From positions 1-29,873 of the forward strand of contig NZ_LGDG01000261.1 of the NCBI RefSeq assembly GCF_001279775.1: 29,873 bases of DNA, read 5' to 3'. Both the position numbers and the translations under genes were made by a program. Source of the DNA: Streptomyces sp. MMG1533. GTDB taxonomy: Bacteria; Actinomycetota; Actinomycetes; Streptomycetales; Streptomycetaceae. A model generated the notes under the pieces. It saw only the letters and a list, made by a program, of their open reading frames with translations, ran no database searches and was not told the origin of the DNA. Shown in pieces: positions 15,637-24,186 of this stretch (position 1 is its first letter; each line of letters begins with the position of its first letter).

Positions 15637-17439
15637 ATGAGGCTGGCGGACATCACGTCCCCCCGAGACCTCCGCAGTCTGACACCGCCCGAACTGGTGC
15701 GCCTCTCCAAGGAGATACGGGTCTTCCTCATCGACTCCGTATCGCGGACGGGCGGCCACCTGGGGCCCAACCTCGGCGTTGTCGAACTGACGCTGGCCCT
15801 CCACCGGGTCTTCGACTCGCCTTCCGACCGGGTCTTGTGGGACACGGGCCACCAGTCCTACGTCCACAAGATGTTGACGGGTCGTCAGGATTTCAGTGGG
15901 CTGCGCAAGGAGGGCGGTCTCTCGGGTTACCCGAGCCGAGCAGAGTCGGTGCACGACCTCATCGAGAACTCCCACGCCTCCACCGCGCTCTCCTACGCCG
16001 ACGGGCTCGCCAAGGCCCACCGGCTGCGTGGCGAGAGCGAGCGATGCGTCGTCGCCGTGATCGGGGACGGCGCACTGACCGGGGGGATGGCGTGGGAGGC
16101 CCTCAACAACATTGCGGCGTCCGCCAACCCCGTCGTCATCGTGCTCAACGACAACGGGCACTCCTACGCCCCGACCGTCGGTGGCATAGCCGATCACATG
16201 GCGGAACTGGCCGCGACGGGGACGGACGAACGCCCGAAGGGCAACCTCTTCGAGAACCTCGGCCTGAGCTACCTGGGGCCCGTCGACGGCCACGACATCG
16301 CCGCCCTGGAGGCCGCCTTCGGTGCTGCGCGCGAGGCGAAACGGCCCGTTGTCGTGCACTGCCGCACCCGCAAAGGGAACGGGTACCCCCTCGCAGAACA
16401 GGACACCCGTGACCATCTGCACGCCGTCGGCAGCTTCGATCCGGTCACCGGGCAGAGCGCCGCACAGCCGGCCGCCACGTGGACGCAGGTCTTCGGTGAC
16501 GAACTGGTCCGGCTGGGCACAGAGCGCCCCGATGTGGTGGCGCTGACCGCGGCCATGCTGCACCCGGTGGGGCTGGCGCCGTTCGCCAAGGCCTTTCCCG
16601 ACCGGGTGTTCGACGTAGGCATCGCCGAACAGCACGCGGTCGCCTCGGCGGCGGGCCTGGCGGCGGGCGACCTGCATCCGGTCGTCGCCGTCTACGCCAC
16701 GTTCCTCAACCGGGCCATGGACCAGGTACTGATGGATGTGGCCCTGCACGGGGCCGGGGTCACGTTCGTCCTCGATCGCGCCGGGATCACCGGAGACGAC
16801 GGGCCGAGCCACAACGGGATGTGGGACCTCTCGCTGCTCCAGGCCGTGCCGGGGCTGCGGCTGGCCGCGCCACGCGATGCGGCGCAGGTGCGCGCGCAGT
16901 TGCGGGAGGCGCTCGACGTCCGCGACGCACCGACCGTCGTCCGCTTCCCCAAGGGGGCGGTGGGCCCCGACATCCCGGCTCTGGCCCGCTTCCGCACGCT
17001 GGACGTCCTCGCCCGGACGATGCCCCATCGCGAGCGCTGTGATCTGCTGCTGGTCTCGGTGGGCGCCATGGCACGGGTTTGCACGACGGTCGCAGAACGG
17101 CTCGCGGCACTCGGCTTCGCCGTCACCGTGGTCGACCCGCGCTGGGTGAAACCCGTCGACGAAGCCCTCTGCGAGCTGGCGGCGGACCATGAGGTCGTCG
17201 CCGTGGTGGAGGACAACCTGCGCGTGGGCGGGGTGGGCTCCGCACTGTCCCAGGCACTGCGTGAGGCGGGACTCGCGAACCCCTGCCTGGCCTACGGTCT
17301 GCCCCTGGCCTTCCCCCGGCACTGCGCCAGGGACCGGCTGCTGGAGGAGATGGGGCTCGGCGTCACGGCCCTTGAGCAACAGCTGCGGGACGTCCTGACC
17401 AGCCATCTCCCTCTGAGCAGAAGGATGACGATGACATGA
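15637..17439 (+). CDS. dxs: 1-deoxy-D-xylulose-5-phosphate synthase
   Basis: This 600-residue TPP enzyme condenses pyruvate and glyceraldehyde 3-phosphate in the first step of the MEP pathway. Seen are [12 protein letters not shown] (39-50) with H41, [10 protein letters not shown] (69-78), the TPP motif [16 protein letters not shown] (143-158), and the pyrimidine-domain segment [10 protein letters not shown]. It is slightly shorter than typical housekeeping Dxs (about 620-645). ATG at 15637 has AGGAG 7 nt upstream; its stop overlaps ispG (ATGA). A Dxs inside a terpene operon is normally an extra copy that raises precursor supply together with ispG. Confidence 0.96.
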   Translation: MRLADITSPRDLRSLTPPELVRLSKEIRVFLIDSVSRTGGHLGPNLGVVELTLALHRVFDSPSDRVLWDTGHQSYVHKMLTGRQDFSGLRKEGGLSGYPSRAESVHDLIENSHASTALSYADGLAKAHRLRGESERCVVAVIGDGALTGGMAWEALNNIAASANPVVIVLNDNGHSYAPTVGGIADHMAELAATGTDERPKGNLFENLGLSYLGPVDGHDIAALEAAFGAAREAKRPVVVHCRTRKGNGYPLAEQDTRDHLHAVGSFDPVTGQSAAQPAATWTQVFGDELVRLGTERPDVVALTAAMLHPVGLAPFAKAFPDRVFDVGIAEQHAVASAAGLAAGDLHPVVAVYATFLNRAMDQVLMDVALHGAGVTFVLDRAGITGDDGPSHNGMWDLSLLQAVPGLRLAAPRDAAQVRAQLREALDVRDAPTVVRFPKGAVGPDIPALARFRTLDVLARTMPHRERCDLLLVSVGAMARVCTTVAERLAALGFAVTVVDPRWVKPVDEALCELAADHEVVAVVEDNLRVGGVGSALSQALREAGLANPCLAYGLPLAFPRHCARDRLLEEMGLGVTALEQQLRDVLTSHLPLSRRMTMT

Positions 17440-18581
17440 CGCAAGTTCCGCTCGGCATTCCGACCGTGCGGAGTGCGGGCGACGGCGGGCAGCGCCACGC
17501 ACTCCGCCGGTCTCGGCAGATCACCGTGGGATCCGTGCCCGTCGGCGCAGGAGCGCCGGTTTCCGTACAGTCCATGACCACCACCCAGACTGCGGACGTC
17601 GACACGACGTTGCAGCAGATCGCCGAGCTGAACGCCGCGGGCTGTCAGATCGTGCGGGTGGCGGTGCCCACCCAGGACGATGCCGAAGCACTGCCCCGGA
17701 TCGCCGCCAAATCCCCGATCCCCGTCATCGCCGACATCCACTTCCAGCCCAAGTACGTCTTCGCGGCCATCGAGGCGGGCTGCGCGGCCGTCCGCGTCAA
17801 TCCGGGCAACATCAAGCGTTTCGACGACCGGGTCGGCGAGATCGCTCGAGAGGCGGCGGACGCGGGCGTGCCGATCCGTATCGGTGTGAACGCAGGATCT
17901 CTGGACCGTCGGCTGCTGGCCAAGTACGGCCGACCGACGCCCGAGGCACTGGTGGAGTCCGCACTGTGGGAGTGCTCGCTGTTCGAGGAACACGGCTTCC
18001 GCGATCTCAAGATCTCGGTCAAGCACCACGACCCGGTGGTGATGATCGAGGCCTACCGGCAGTTGGCCGAGCGGTGCGACTACCCCCTCCACCTGGGCGT
18101 GACGGAGGCGGGGCCCGCGTTCCAGGGCACGGTCAAGTCATCCGTCGCCTTCGGTGTCCTGCTGGCGGAGGGAATCGGTGACACGGTCCGGGTCTCCCTG
18201 TCGGCTCCTCCGGTGGAAGAGGTCAAGGTCGGTATCGCGATCCTGGAGTCCCTCGGGCTGCGCGAGCGGGGTCTTGAGATCGTGTCGTGCCCCTCGTGCG
18301 GCAGGGCCCAGGTGGACGTCTACACCCTCGCCGAGCAGGCCACCGCGGCCCTTGAGGGATTCCCGGTGCCGTTGCGCGTGGCCGTCATGGGATGTGTGGT
18401 CAACGGGCCCGGCGAGGCGCGTGAGGCCGATCTCGGAGTCGCGTCGGGCAACGGCAAGGGGCAGATCTTCGTGAAGGGAGAAGTGGTCCGGACGGTCCCG
18501 GAGGCCCAGATCGTCACAGCGCTGGTCGAAGAAGCAGTGCGGATCGCCGAGGCACAGGGTGTGGACATCCCCGGGCCCTGA
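17436..18581 (+). CDS. ispG: 4-hydroxy-3-methylbut-2-enyl diphosphate synthase
   Basis: This 381-residue Fe-S enzyme converts MEcPP to HMBPP in the MEP pathway. The 4Fe-4S ligands are C285, C288 (SCPSCGR) and C320 with E327 ([14 protein letters not shown]). The N-terminal barrel is shown by [23 protein letters not shown] and VRVNPGNI. The length matches bacterial IspG (about 370-390). It starts within the dxs stop codon (ATGA). Being an oxygen-sensitive step that often limits flux, it is a sensible co-amplified partner for dxs. It needs reduced ferredoxin or flavodoxin; the ferredoxin gene two positions upstream may help, though that is inference. Confidence 0.96.
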   Translation: MTQVPLGIPTVRSAGDGGQRHALRRSRQITVGSVPVGAGAPVSVQSMTTTQTADVDTTLQQIAELNAAGCQIVRVAVPTQDDAEALPRIAAKSPIPVIADIHFQPKYVFAAIEAGCAAVRVNPGNIKRFDDRVGEIAREAADAGVPIRIGVNAGSLDRRLLAKYGRPTPEALVESALWECSLFEEHGFRDLKISVKHHDPVVMIEAYRQLAERCDYPLHLGVTEAGPAFQGTVKSSVAFGVLLAEGIGDTVRVSLSAPPVEEVKVGIAILESLGLRERGLEIVSCPSCGRAQVDVYTLAEQATAALEGFPVPLRVAVMGCVVNGPGEAREADLGVASGNGKGQIFVKGEVVRTVPEAQIVTALVEEAVRIAEAQGVDIPGP

Positions 18582-18629
18582 CCCTCGCCGAAACCGATCC
18601 CGCCCGATCCGAGAAGGCTGGAGAGCCCA

Positions 18630-19823
18630 GTGGACGAAGAAGCGGACGACCTGCTGAGCTATCCGTTCACCACGGAAGCCGAACCAGGGGTCCACCCCCG
18701 TTATGCCGCACTGCGCCAGAGCGATTCCCTGACCAGAGTGCGGATGCCTTATGGAGAACCGGCGTGGCTGGCGACCCGCTACGAGGACGTCCGATGTGTC
18801 CACGCCGACGCCCGGTTCAGCCGCGCCCTCGCCGCGCACCGCGACCAGCCCCGCGCCTTCCCGGTGATGCCGGAGGACAGCCTGCAGGGTATGGACCCGC
18901 CTGACCACGGCCGGTTGCGCAGGCTGGCCTCCCGGGTCTTCAGCGCCCGTCGTGTGGAGCGGATGCGCCCGCTCATCCAGCAGCTCGCGAACGATCTCCT
19001 GGACCGGATGGAAGCCCACGGCCCGCCGGCGGACGTGATACGGGACTACGGCACACAGCTCACCGGCGGCGTGATCACGGAACTCTTCGGCGTCCCGCAC
19101 GAGGACCGGCCGCGATTCGCGGAGTGGGCCAGGTCGGTGACATCCACGACGCTGCCGAGAGAACAGGTCGATGACCACGTGGGCAAGTTGCAGGACTACG
19201 TCGACGCCATGGTGGATCGGTGTCTGCGCGAGCCTTCCGACGACCTGATCGGAGTGCTGGTGGACGGCTTCGGCGAAGGCCGGGTCAGCAGGCACGAGTT
19301 GGTGACGCTGGCCCGGCTGATGCTGGCCGCCGGGCATGACAGCGTGAACTACCAGATCGGCCACTGCGCCTACCTCCTGCTGACACATCCCGCGGAACTC
19401 GAGCGGTTGGTCGCGGACCCGCAGTTGATCAACTCGGCGGTGGAGGAACTCCTGCGCTTCGAGAAGACCGACGAGCTGGCCGTCTTCCCGCGGTACGCCG
19501 TCGAGGACCTGCGACTCGGCGCCGGGCACGTGCGAGCCGGCGAACCGGTCCTGCCGTCGAGGATCTCCGCCAACCACGATGAGCGCGTCTTCGACGATCC
19601 CGACCGGCTCGACCTGGGCAGGGAGCACAACCCGCACCTGGCCTTCGGACACGGGCCGCACCACTGCCCGGGAGCGCCCCTGGCCCGGGCGGAACTCCAG
19701 ATCGCGCTCGGCTCGCTCGTCGCCCGCTTTCCCGGGATGCGGCTGGCGGTGCCCGAGACGGGACTGGAGTGGGAGAGCGCGGGACTCGCCCGTGAACTGC
19801 GATCTCTGCCCATCACATGGTGA
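18630..19823 (+). CDS. Cytochrome P450 (397 aa), CYP105/107-like
   Basis: A short bacterial P450 with the C-helix region QGMDPPDHGRLRRL (86-99), E273-x-x-R276 and heme loop LAFGHGPHHCPGAPLAR with cysteine C346. The I-helix reads AGHDSVN (234-240): the conserved acid is present but the oxygen-activating Thr is replaced by Ser. Such changes occur in P450s with altered proton delivery. GTG at 18630 has GGAGAG about 4 nt upstream. Its stop overlaps the acyltransferase start at 19817. Likely a late skeleton hydroxylation that creates the site acylated or methylated by the two genes that follow. Confidence 0.92.
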   Translation: MDEEADDLLSYPFTTEAEPGVHPRYAALRQSDSLTRVRMPYGEPAWLATRYEDVRCVHADARFSRALAAHRDQPRAFPVMPEDSLQGMDPPDHGRLRRLASRVFSARRVERMRPLIQQLANDLLDRMEAHGPPADVIRDYGTQLTGGVITELFGVPHEDRPRFAEWARSVTSTTLPREQVDDHVGKLQDYVDAMVDRCLREPSDDLIGVLVDGFGEGRVSRHELVTLARLMLAAGHDSVNYQIGHCAYLLLTHPAELERLVADPQLINSAVEELLRFEKTDELAVFPRYAVEDLRLGAGHVRAGEPVLPSRISANHDERVFDDPDRLDLGREHNPHLAFGHGPHHCPGAPLARAELQIALGSLVARFPGMRLAVPETGLEWESAGLARELRSLPITW

Positions 19824-21040
19824 CCCGCAGGGCAGGTCCGCAGGATCTGGACCGTACGCGTGGATCCATGCCCCCACAGCCCTCTCGCCTGCCGTCGCTG
19901 ACAGGGCTGCGGTTCGTCGCCGCTCTGATGGTCTTCGCCACGCACGTCCTGTGGAACACCCAGCTCGTACCGGGCGAAGCCGGGACGGCGCTCAGAAGGG
20001 CGTTCTCCCTCTCCGGCGCCTACGGCGTCGGCTTCTTCTTCATCCTGAGCGGGTTCGTCCTGACGTGGACCGCGCGACCGTACGACACCGCACGCTCGTT
20101 CTGGCGCCGGCGCCTGGTGAAGATCGGCCCCACCCATCTCGTCACATTCGGTCTGGCCGCCGTTCTCGTGATCAGCACGGCCCGGCCCACCACCGGGGTC
20201 GACTGGGTGGCAGCCCTGACTCTGCAGCAGGCTTGGTTCCCCAGCATGCAGACCAGCACGGCCGTCAACGGGGTGAGCTGGTCGCTCTCCTGCGAGTTCT
20301 TCTTCTACCTGGTCTTTCCGGCCCTGCTCCCGCTCCTGCGCCGCATACGTGAGGAGTGGCTGTGGCCGGCGGTCGTGGCAGTGGTCGTGCTGATCGCGGG
20401 TGCGTTCCTCACGGCGACGTTCCTGGTGACCGATCAACCCCGGCTCACGGTCTTCTTCCTGTCCGGCTCGGTGTCCTTCACCCAGGTGTGGTTCGTGTAC
20501 TTCCTTCCGCCGGTCCGCGCACTGGAATTCGCGCTGGGCATTCTCCTGGCCAGGATCGTCGCCTCGGGCCGGTGGCCAGGGATCGGGCTGCTGCCCGCCT
20601 TCGCGGTGGCCGTCGCCGGATACGTGATCGCCCTGTACGAGCCGTATCTGGCGGGCACCGCGGGGCTGGCGTCCGTGTGGACCGCACCCCTGATCGCCGC
20701 CGCTGCGGTCGCGGACGGGCGGAGCAGTCCCTCGGTGTTCCGCAGACCGACGATGGTGTTCCTGGGTGAACTTTCCTTCGCGTTCTACATGGTCCACTGG
20801 CTGGTCGTCATGACGGCCGCCCAGGTGATGGGGCCCACGCGCACGTTCCCTCCGGTGACCGGCGCGCTCCTGGTCCTTGTCCTGCTCGTGGTTGCGCTGG
20901 CGTGCTCCCTGTTCCTGTACCGGTGTGTGGAGACACCACTGGTGCGGCGTTTCGGACGGCACCGGCCGGCTGCGGGTACCGAACGGCCCCCGGGCCCCGC
21001 ACCGTCCTCGCAGACGGGCGCCCACCACGTGCCGGAGTGA
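19817..21040 (+). CDS. Membrane acyltransferase, family 3 (OafA/NodX-like)
   Basis: This 407-residue integral membrane protein has about ten hydrophobic segments. The N-terminal signature is LPSLTGLRFVAALMVFATH with R32 and H43 spaced R-x10-H, as in acyltransferase-3 proteins. Further marks are GVGFFFILSGFVLTW and GVSWSLSCEFFFYLVFPALL. These enzymes acylate hydroxyls, often on sugars, macrolides or cell-surface molecules, using acyl-CoA. Here a terpenoid hydroxyl is the probable acceptor. The start is uncertain: ATG 19817 overlaps the P450 stop and has no clear ribosome binding site; ATG 19868 is an alternative. The C-terminal 25 residues are hydrophilic. Confidence 0.9.
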   Translation: MVTRRAGPQDLDRTRGSMPPQPSRLPSLTGLRFVAALMVFATHVLWNTQLVPGEAGTALRRAFSLSGAYGVGFFFILSGFVLTWTARPYDTARSFWRRRLVKIGPTHLVTFGLAAVLVISTARPTTGVDWVAALTLQQAWFPSMQTSTAVNGVSWSLSCEFFFYLVFPALLPLLRRIREEWLWPAVVAVVVLIAGAFLTATFLVTDQPRLTVFFLSGSVSFTQVWFVYFLPPVRALEFALGILLARIVASGRWPGIGLLPAFAVAVAGYVIALYEPYLAGTAGLASVWTAPLIAAAAVADGRSSPSVFRRPTMVFLGELSFAFYMVHWLVVMTAAQVMGPTRTFPPVTGALLVLVLLVVALACSLFLYRCVETPLVRRFGRHRPAAGTERPPGPAPSSQTGAHHVPE

Positions 21041-21088
21041 AAGACAGCCGGCCCCGACAACCGCTGATCCGACTTCGAGGAGACACCC

Positions 21089-22159
21089 ATGTCCGAAACC
21101 CCCGCCCCCCGGGCCGCCACCAGTCGCCCCGAACAGAGTGACCCTGTGTCCGTCATCTTCCGTCTGGTCTGGGGATACACCACGTCCGCGATCACCCACA
21201 CAGCCTTCGAGCTGGGCCTGCCCGACCTGCTGGAGAACGGCCCCAGGTCCGCGGACGAGCTGGCTGAGGAGACCCGAGCGCACCGGGCCTCCCTGCACCG
21301 GTTACTGCGCGCCATGTCCGCCCTGGGCATCACCCACGAGACCGAGAACGGCGACTTCGCTCTGACGGAGGCCGGAACGCTCCTGCAGACCAAGGCGGCC
21401 GGATCGATGGATGCCATGGCCCGGCTGCTGGTGCACGAGTCGATGTGGCGTCCCTGGCAAGGGCTGACCGAGAGCGTCCGGACGGGCGAGCCGGTGTTCG
21501 AGGGCCAGTTCGGCATGGATTACTGGGCCTACATGAAACAGCACCCCGAGGTGTCCAGCCTGTTCAACGCGGCGATGGGGAACGCCTCACAGGCCGTCGG
21601 TACCGCCGTCTCGGCCGCCTACGACTTCACTCGCTTCCGGACCGTCGTCGACGTCGGCGGAGGCAATGGGACGCTCCTCACCACTCTGCTCCAGGCGACC
21701 CCGGAGCTGCGCGGGATTGTGTTCGACAGTCCGTCAGGAGTGGCGCAGACCGAGGACCGACTGGTGGCCGCAGGGGTGGGCGACCGCTGTGAGGCGAAGG
21801 CCGGCAACTTCCTCGAAGCTCTCCCCGAGGGCGGCGACCTGTACGTCTTCAAGAGCGTCATCCACGACTGGGATGACGAACGCGCCACGACGATCCTGCG
21901 GAACTGCCGCCGGGTGCTGCCCGCTGAAGGGCGGGTGCTCATCATCGAACCCGTGATCCCTGAAGCGGTGACGGTGTTTCCGGCGGACCCGTTCCCGTAT
22001 CTCAATGACCTCAACATGATGGTCAGCCTGCGTGGCAAGGAGCGCACGCAGTCCGAGTACGAGGCACTCCTGGCCGCGGCCGGTTTCCGCCTGCAGGGCA
22101 TCCGGCCGGTGTCCGGCCCGGAGCGGGTGTTCCTGATCGAAGCGGTCCCGGCCTCCTAG
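21089..22159 (+). CDS. SAM-dependent O-methyltransferase (COMT-like)
   Basis: This 356-residue enzyme has an N-terminal winged-helix dimerisation domain (about 25-105) and a C-terminal SAM domain with VVDVGGGNGTLL (186-197). The catalytic His is H259 in SVIHDWDDERA, as in caffeate and O-demethylpuromycin methyltransferases. It probably methylates a hydroxyl placed by a P450, or a carboxylate. ATG at 21089 has GAGGAG upstream. Codon 72 (21302-21304) is TTA. It is the last gene of the main operon, followed by a 16-bp stem at 22165-22218. Confidence 0.92.
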   Translation: MSETPAPRAATSRPEQSDPVSVIFRLVWGYTTSAITHTAFELGLPDLLENGPRSADELAEETRAHRASLHRLLRAMSALGITHETENGDFALTEAGTLLQTKAAGSMDAMARLLVHESMWRPWQGLTESVRTGEPVFEGQFGMDYWAYMKQHPEVSSLFNAAMGNASQAVGTAVSAAYDFTRFRTVVDVGGGNGTLLTTLLQATPELRGIVFDSPSGVAQTEDRLVAAGVGDRCEAKAGNFLEALPEGGDLYVFKSVIHDWDDERATTILRNCRRVLPAEGRVLIIEPVIPEAVTVFPADPFPYLNDLNMMVSLRGKERTQSEYEALLAAAGFRLQGIRPVSGPERVFLIEAVPAS

Positions 22160-22164
22160 ACGGG

Positions 22165-22218
22165 GCGGTGAAGCTGCTCGTCTCGCGCGGGTGCCGTGGC
22201 GTCGAGGAGCTTCACCGC
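22165..22218. terminator. Bidirectional stem-loop between convergent genes
   Basis: Arm 22165-22180 (GCGGTGAAGCTGCTCG) pairs with 22203-22218 (CGAGGAGCTTCACCGC) over 16 positions with one mismatch; the loop is 22 nt. It lies between the O-methyltransferase stop (22159, plus) and the LuxR-type gene stop (22233, minus), so it can end both transcripts. No U-tract follows. Confidence 0.72.
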
Positions 22219-22232
22219 ATCCCTCTGCTCAG

Positions 22233-23003
22233 CTACGCGTCACGGTCGGATCCGCTGAGTATGGGCACCGGCGTCAGGGCCAGGTCCGCGTACGCCGCCG
22301 CCGTCCCGCTTCGGGGCGAGCCGGGCGGAACGTGCCGACCGGACATCGTCTGCCCGGGGGCGCAGATCCCCGAGCGGTAGGCGAGCGCTATGGCTTCTCC
22401 GCGACTGCGTAACCCGAACTTCCGCAGGACACGTGAGACGTAGGCGCGCACGGTGGCGGTGGCCACGGACATGCTCTCGGCGATCTCGTCGGTGGACTGC
22501 CCCGCGGCCAGCCGGCACAGGGTCTCGTACTCCCGTGGCAGGAGCCGCTCGCCGATCTCGTCGGTGGTGAACCCCTCCTGGTAGCTGCTGAACCGTTCGT
22601 TGAGGAACTGCACGAGCTTGTGGACGAGCGGGGGCGAGACGTACGTACCGCCGGCCTGTGCGGAGTCCATCGCTGTGCGCAGCTCGCCGTGCATCCGGTC
22701 CTTCAACAGGTATCCACGGGCGCCGGCCGAGATTCCGAGCCACACCGTCTGGCCCGCGCTCGCGACCGCGATGAGGATCACTGTGGCTTCCAGGACGCTG
22801 GCCAGCTCCGAGACGAGTGCGGGTGCGTCGGAGGCGACCTCGTCGGCCAGGAGGACGAAGTCCGGGGAAAGGCGGCGGGAGATCTCCAGCGCCTCGGCGG
22901 GGTCGCCGGTCTCTCCCGCGAGTTCGTAGGACAGGGATTCCTCCAGGATGCGGCGCATCCAGCGGCGACCGGCCGCGTCTGAATCGACTACCAGGACTTT
23001 CAC
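22233..23003 (-). CDS. LuxR/NarL-type response regulator with degenerate receiver
   Basis: The 256-residue protein has an N-terminal receiver-like domain (about 1-115) and a LuxR helix-turn-helix (about 149-210, LLPREYETLCRLAAGQSTDE to KFGLRSRGEAIAL). In the receiver the usual phosphoacceptor Asp after PDxxLL is Ala (A53, in PDFVLLADEV), with Asp one place later. The first acidic pair reads VDSD. The Lys of LLKD (K101) is kept, but the Thr/Ser switch is not clear. It is probably phosphorylation-independent, with activity set by another signal. No histidine kinase is nearby. GTG at 23003 has a weak ribosome binding site. Codon 198 (22410-22412) is TTA, a common trait of pathway regulators. It likely activates the cluster. 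Confidence 0.9.
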   Translation of the reverse strand: MKVLVVDSDAAGRRWMRRILEESLSYELAGETGDPAEALEISRRLSPDFVLLADEVASDAPALVSELASVLEATVILIAVASAGQTVWLGISAGARGYLLKDRMHGELRTAMDSAQAGGTYVSPPLVHKLVQFLNERFSSYQEGFTTDEIGERLLPREYETLCRLAAGQSTDEIAESMSVATATVRAYVSRVLRKFGLRSRGEAIALAYRSGICAPGQTMSGRHVPPGSPRSGTAAAYADLALTPVPILSGSDRDA

Positions 23004-23098
23004 GGCGCCAGGTTCCTACTCTCTTCACGATGACGGTCACTGATCGGCGAGGGGCTGGGTGGCGGTACCGCGGAACTGCCGCAGACATGGAACGGAGA

Positions 23099-23131
23099 AG
23101 CGCCCGGCGCGAGTGGAAGGCGCCGGGCGCT
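23099..23131. terminator. GC-rich 12-bp perfect hairpin
   Basis: AGCGCCCGGCGC (23099-23110) and GCGCCGGGCGCT (23120-23131) are exact reverse complements around a 9-nt loop. It lies 33 bp past the oxygenase stop (23164, minus) and before the LuxR-type gene, so it should end the leftward ligase/oxygenase transcript and leave the regulator with its own promoter in about 23004-23098. Confidence 0.8.
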
Positions 23132-23163
23132 CGATCGGCGTGCGGCTGTGGCGGCCGAGTCCG

Positions 23164-24150
23164 TCACCCGGAGGAGGTCGAACACCGGTAGACGCTGCCT
23201 GGTTCGATCCGTCCGAGTGCCGGCCGCACCGAGTTCAGCACGAAGAGACGCTGCAGCCAGCGGTCTCGTCCGTCGTAGCGGGGGGTGAAGGCGCTTCGTC
23301 CGTGCACAGCGGTCGCGTTGTCGACGATGGCGAGGTCGCCGGGCCGCAGCACGAACTCCCGCCGTACCTTCTGCAGGGCTTCATGAAGGGCGTTGAACGC
23401 TGTTTCGGCAACGTCGTCGCACGGAGCCGTGTCGTCGAAATCCACGCACAGGGTGGGAGAACGCTCCGGTCCGTCGAGTACGGGTGCGGGCGGAAGGTAG
23501 ACCTGTTCGCGCCCGTCGCGGCAGAAGGAGGGAGCGATCCTGGTGCGGAAGCGGGGTTCCCGCAGGATGGCGACCTGCTCATCCGTCAACAGCGGGAGCG
23601 CCTGGCGGATGGAGGACGTGATGGAGGCGGCCGAGCGGTCGTGATCCTCGCGCAGACAGAGAAGACCGATGAAGTCCGGGCGGTGCTCCAGGAAGGCGTT
23701 CTCGGTGTGCAGCTTGAAGTAGACGGACCCCGTGTTCTGTTGTTGGTCCTCCTCGCCGGGCACCGGGCAGACGTCCTGGATCAGCGCTCCGCGCTTCTCC
23801 TCCGCGTACGCGATGGGGTCTCCCAGCCGTGACATGACAAGGAGCAGCGCCGCCACGGAGGGAGTGCAGGTGTCGGCCACCGACTCGGGGGTGGCGGGGG
23901 TGGCGGGGAGCCGGGTCGTCACAGGGAGGTTGCGTAGCGTCAGGACGCCGTCCGGGTTACCGAACCTGCGGAAGTCCGACAGGGCGGCGAGGAGCCCCTC
24001 CGGCAGCAGACCGCTGCGCACATGGGCCGATTGGACGAGGGCGTTGTCCCCGTGTGTGTCGGCGGTTCGGCGCAGCTCGGCGAAGAGGGGCTCGATGCGC
24101 TCGATTTCGGATGGATCCAGCTCGTAGATGTCGGGAGCTGCCGGCAGCAT
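23164..24150 (-). CDS. Clavaminate synthase-like 2OG/Fe(II) oxygenase
   Basis: The 328-residue protein resembles the clavaminate synthase/arginine-hydroxylase group (VioC, OrfP). The iron facial triad is H148-T-E150 (KLHTENAFLEHRPDF) and H283 (NATAVHGRSAFTPRYDGRDR), with R297 as the probable 2-oxoglutarate anchor, spaced 14 after the His as in VioC. Known members hydroxylate the beta or other carbons of free basic or amide amino acids. None of the other cluster genes is an NRPS, so a free or simply conjugated amino acid, or the terpenoid itself, is the likely substrate. ATG at 24150 is preceded on the minus strand by a run of seven A and only a weak AAAGG. It is the last gene of the ligase operon, 36 bp after the PaaK-like gene. 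Confidence 0.88.
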   Translation of the reverse strand: MLPAAPDIYELDPSEIERIEPLFAELRRTADTHGDNALVQSAHVRSGLLPEGLLAALSDFRRFGNPDGVLTLRNLPVTTRLPATPATPESVADTCTPSVAALLLVMSRLGDPIAYAEEKRGALIQDVCPVPGEEDQQQNTGSVYFKLHTENAFLEHRPDFIGLLCLREDHDRSAASITSSIRQALPLLTDEQVAILREPRFRTRIAPSFCRDGREQVYLPPAPVLDGPERSPTLCVDFDDTAPCDDVAETAFNALHEALQKVRREFVLRPGDLAIVDNATAVHGRSAFTPRYDGRDRWLQRLFVLNSVRPALGRIEPGSVYRCSTSSG

Positions 24151-24186
24151 CGTTTTTTTCTGCCTTTCGCGTTTCTTGCCGTGCCG

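Noticed and set aside
15232..17502. A 756-codon open frame on the minus strand opposite dxs
   Set aside because: It is a GC-skew shadow of dxs: low-complexity, rich in Arg/Gly/His/Asp, no family signature, while the plus strand encodes an unmistakable Dxs.
19370..21298. A 642-codon minus-strand open frame opposite the P450 and acyltransferase
   Set aside because: Composition is typical antisense frame of high-GC genes; both plus-strand genes have clear motifs.
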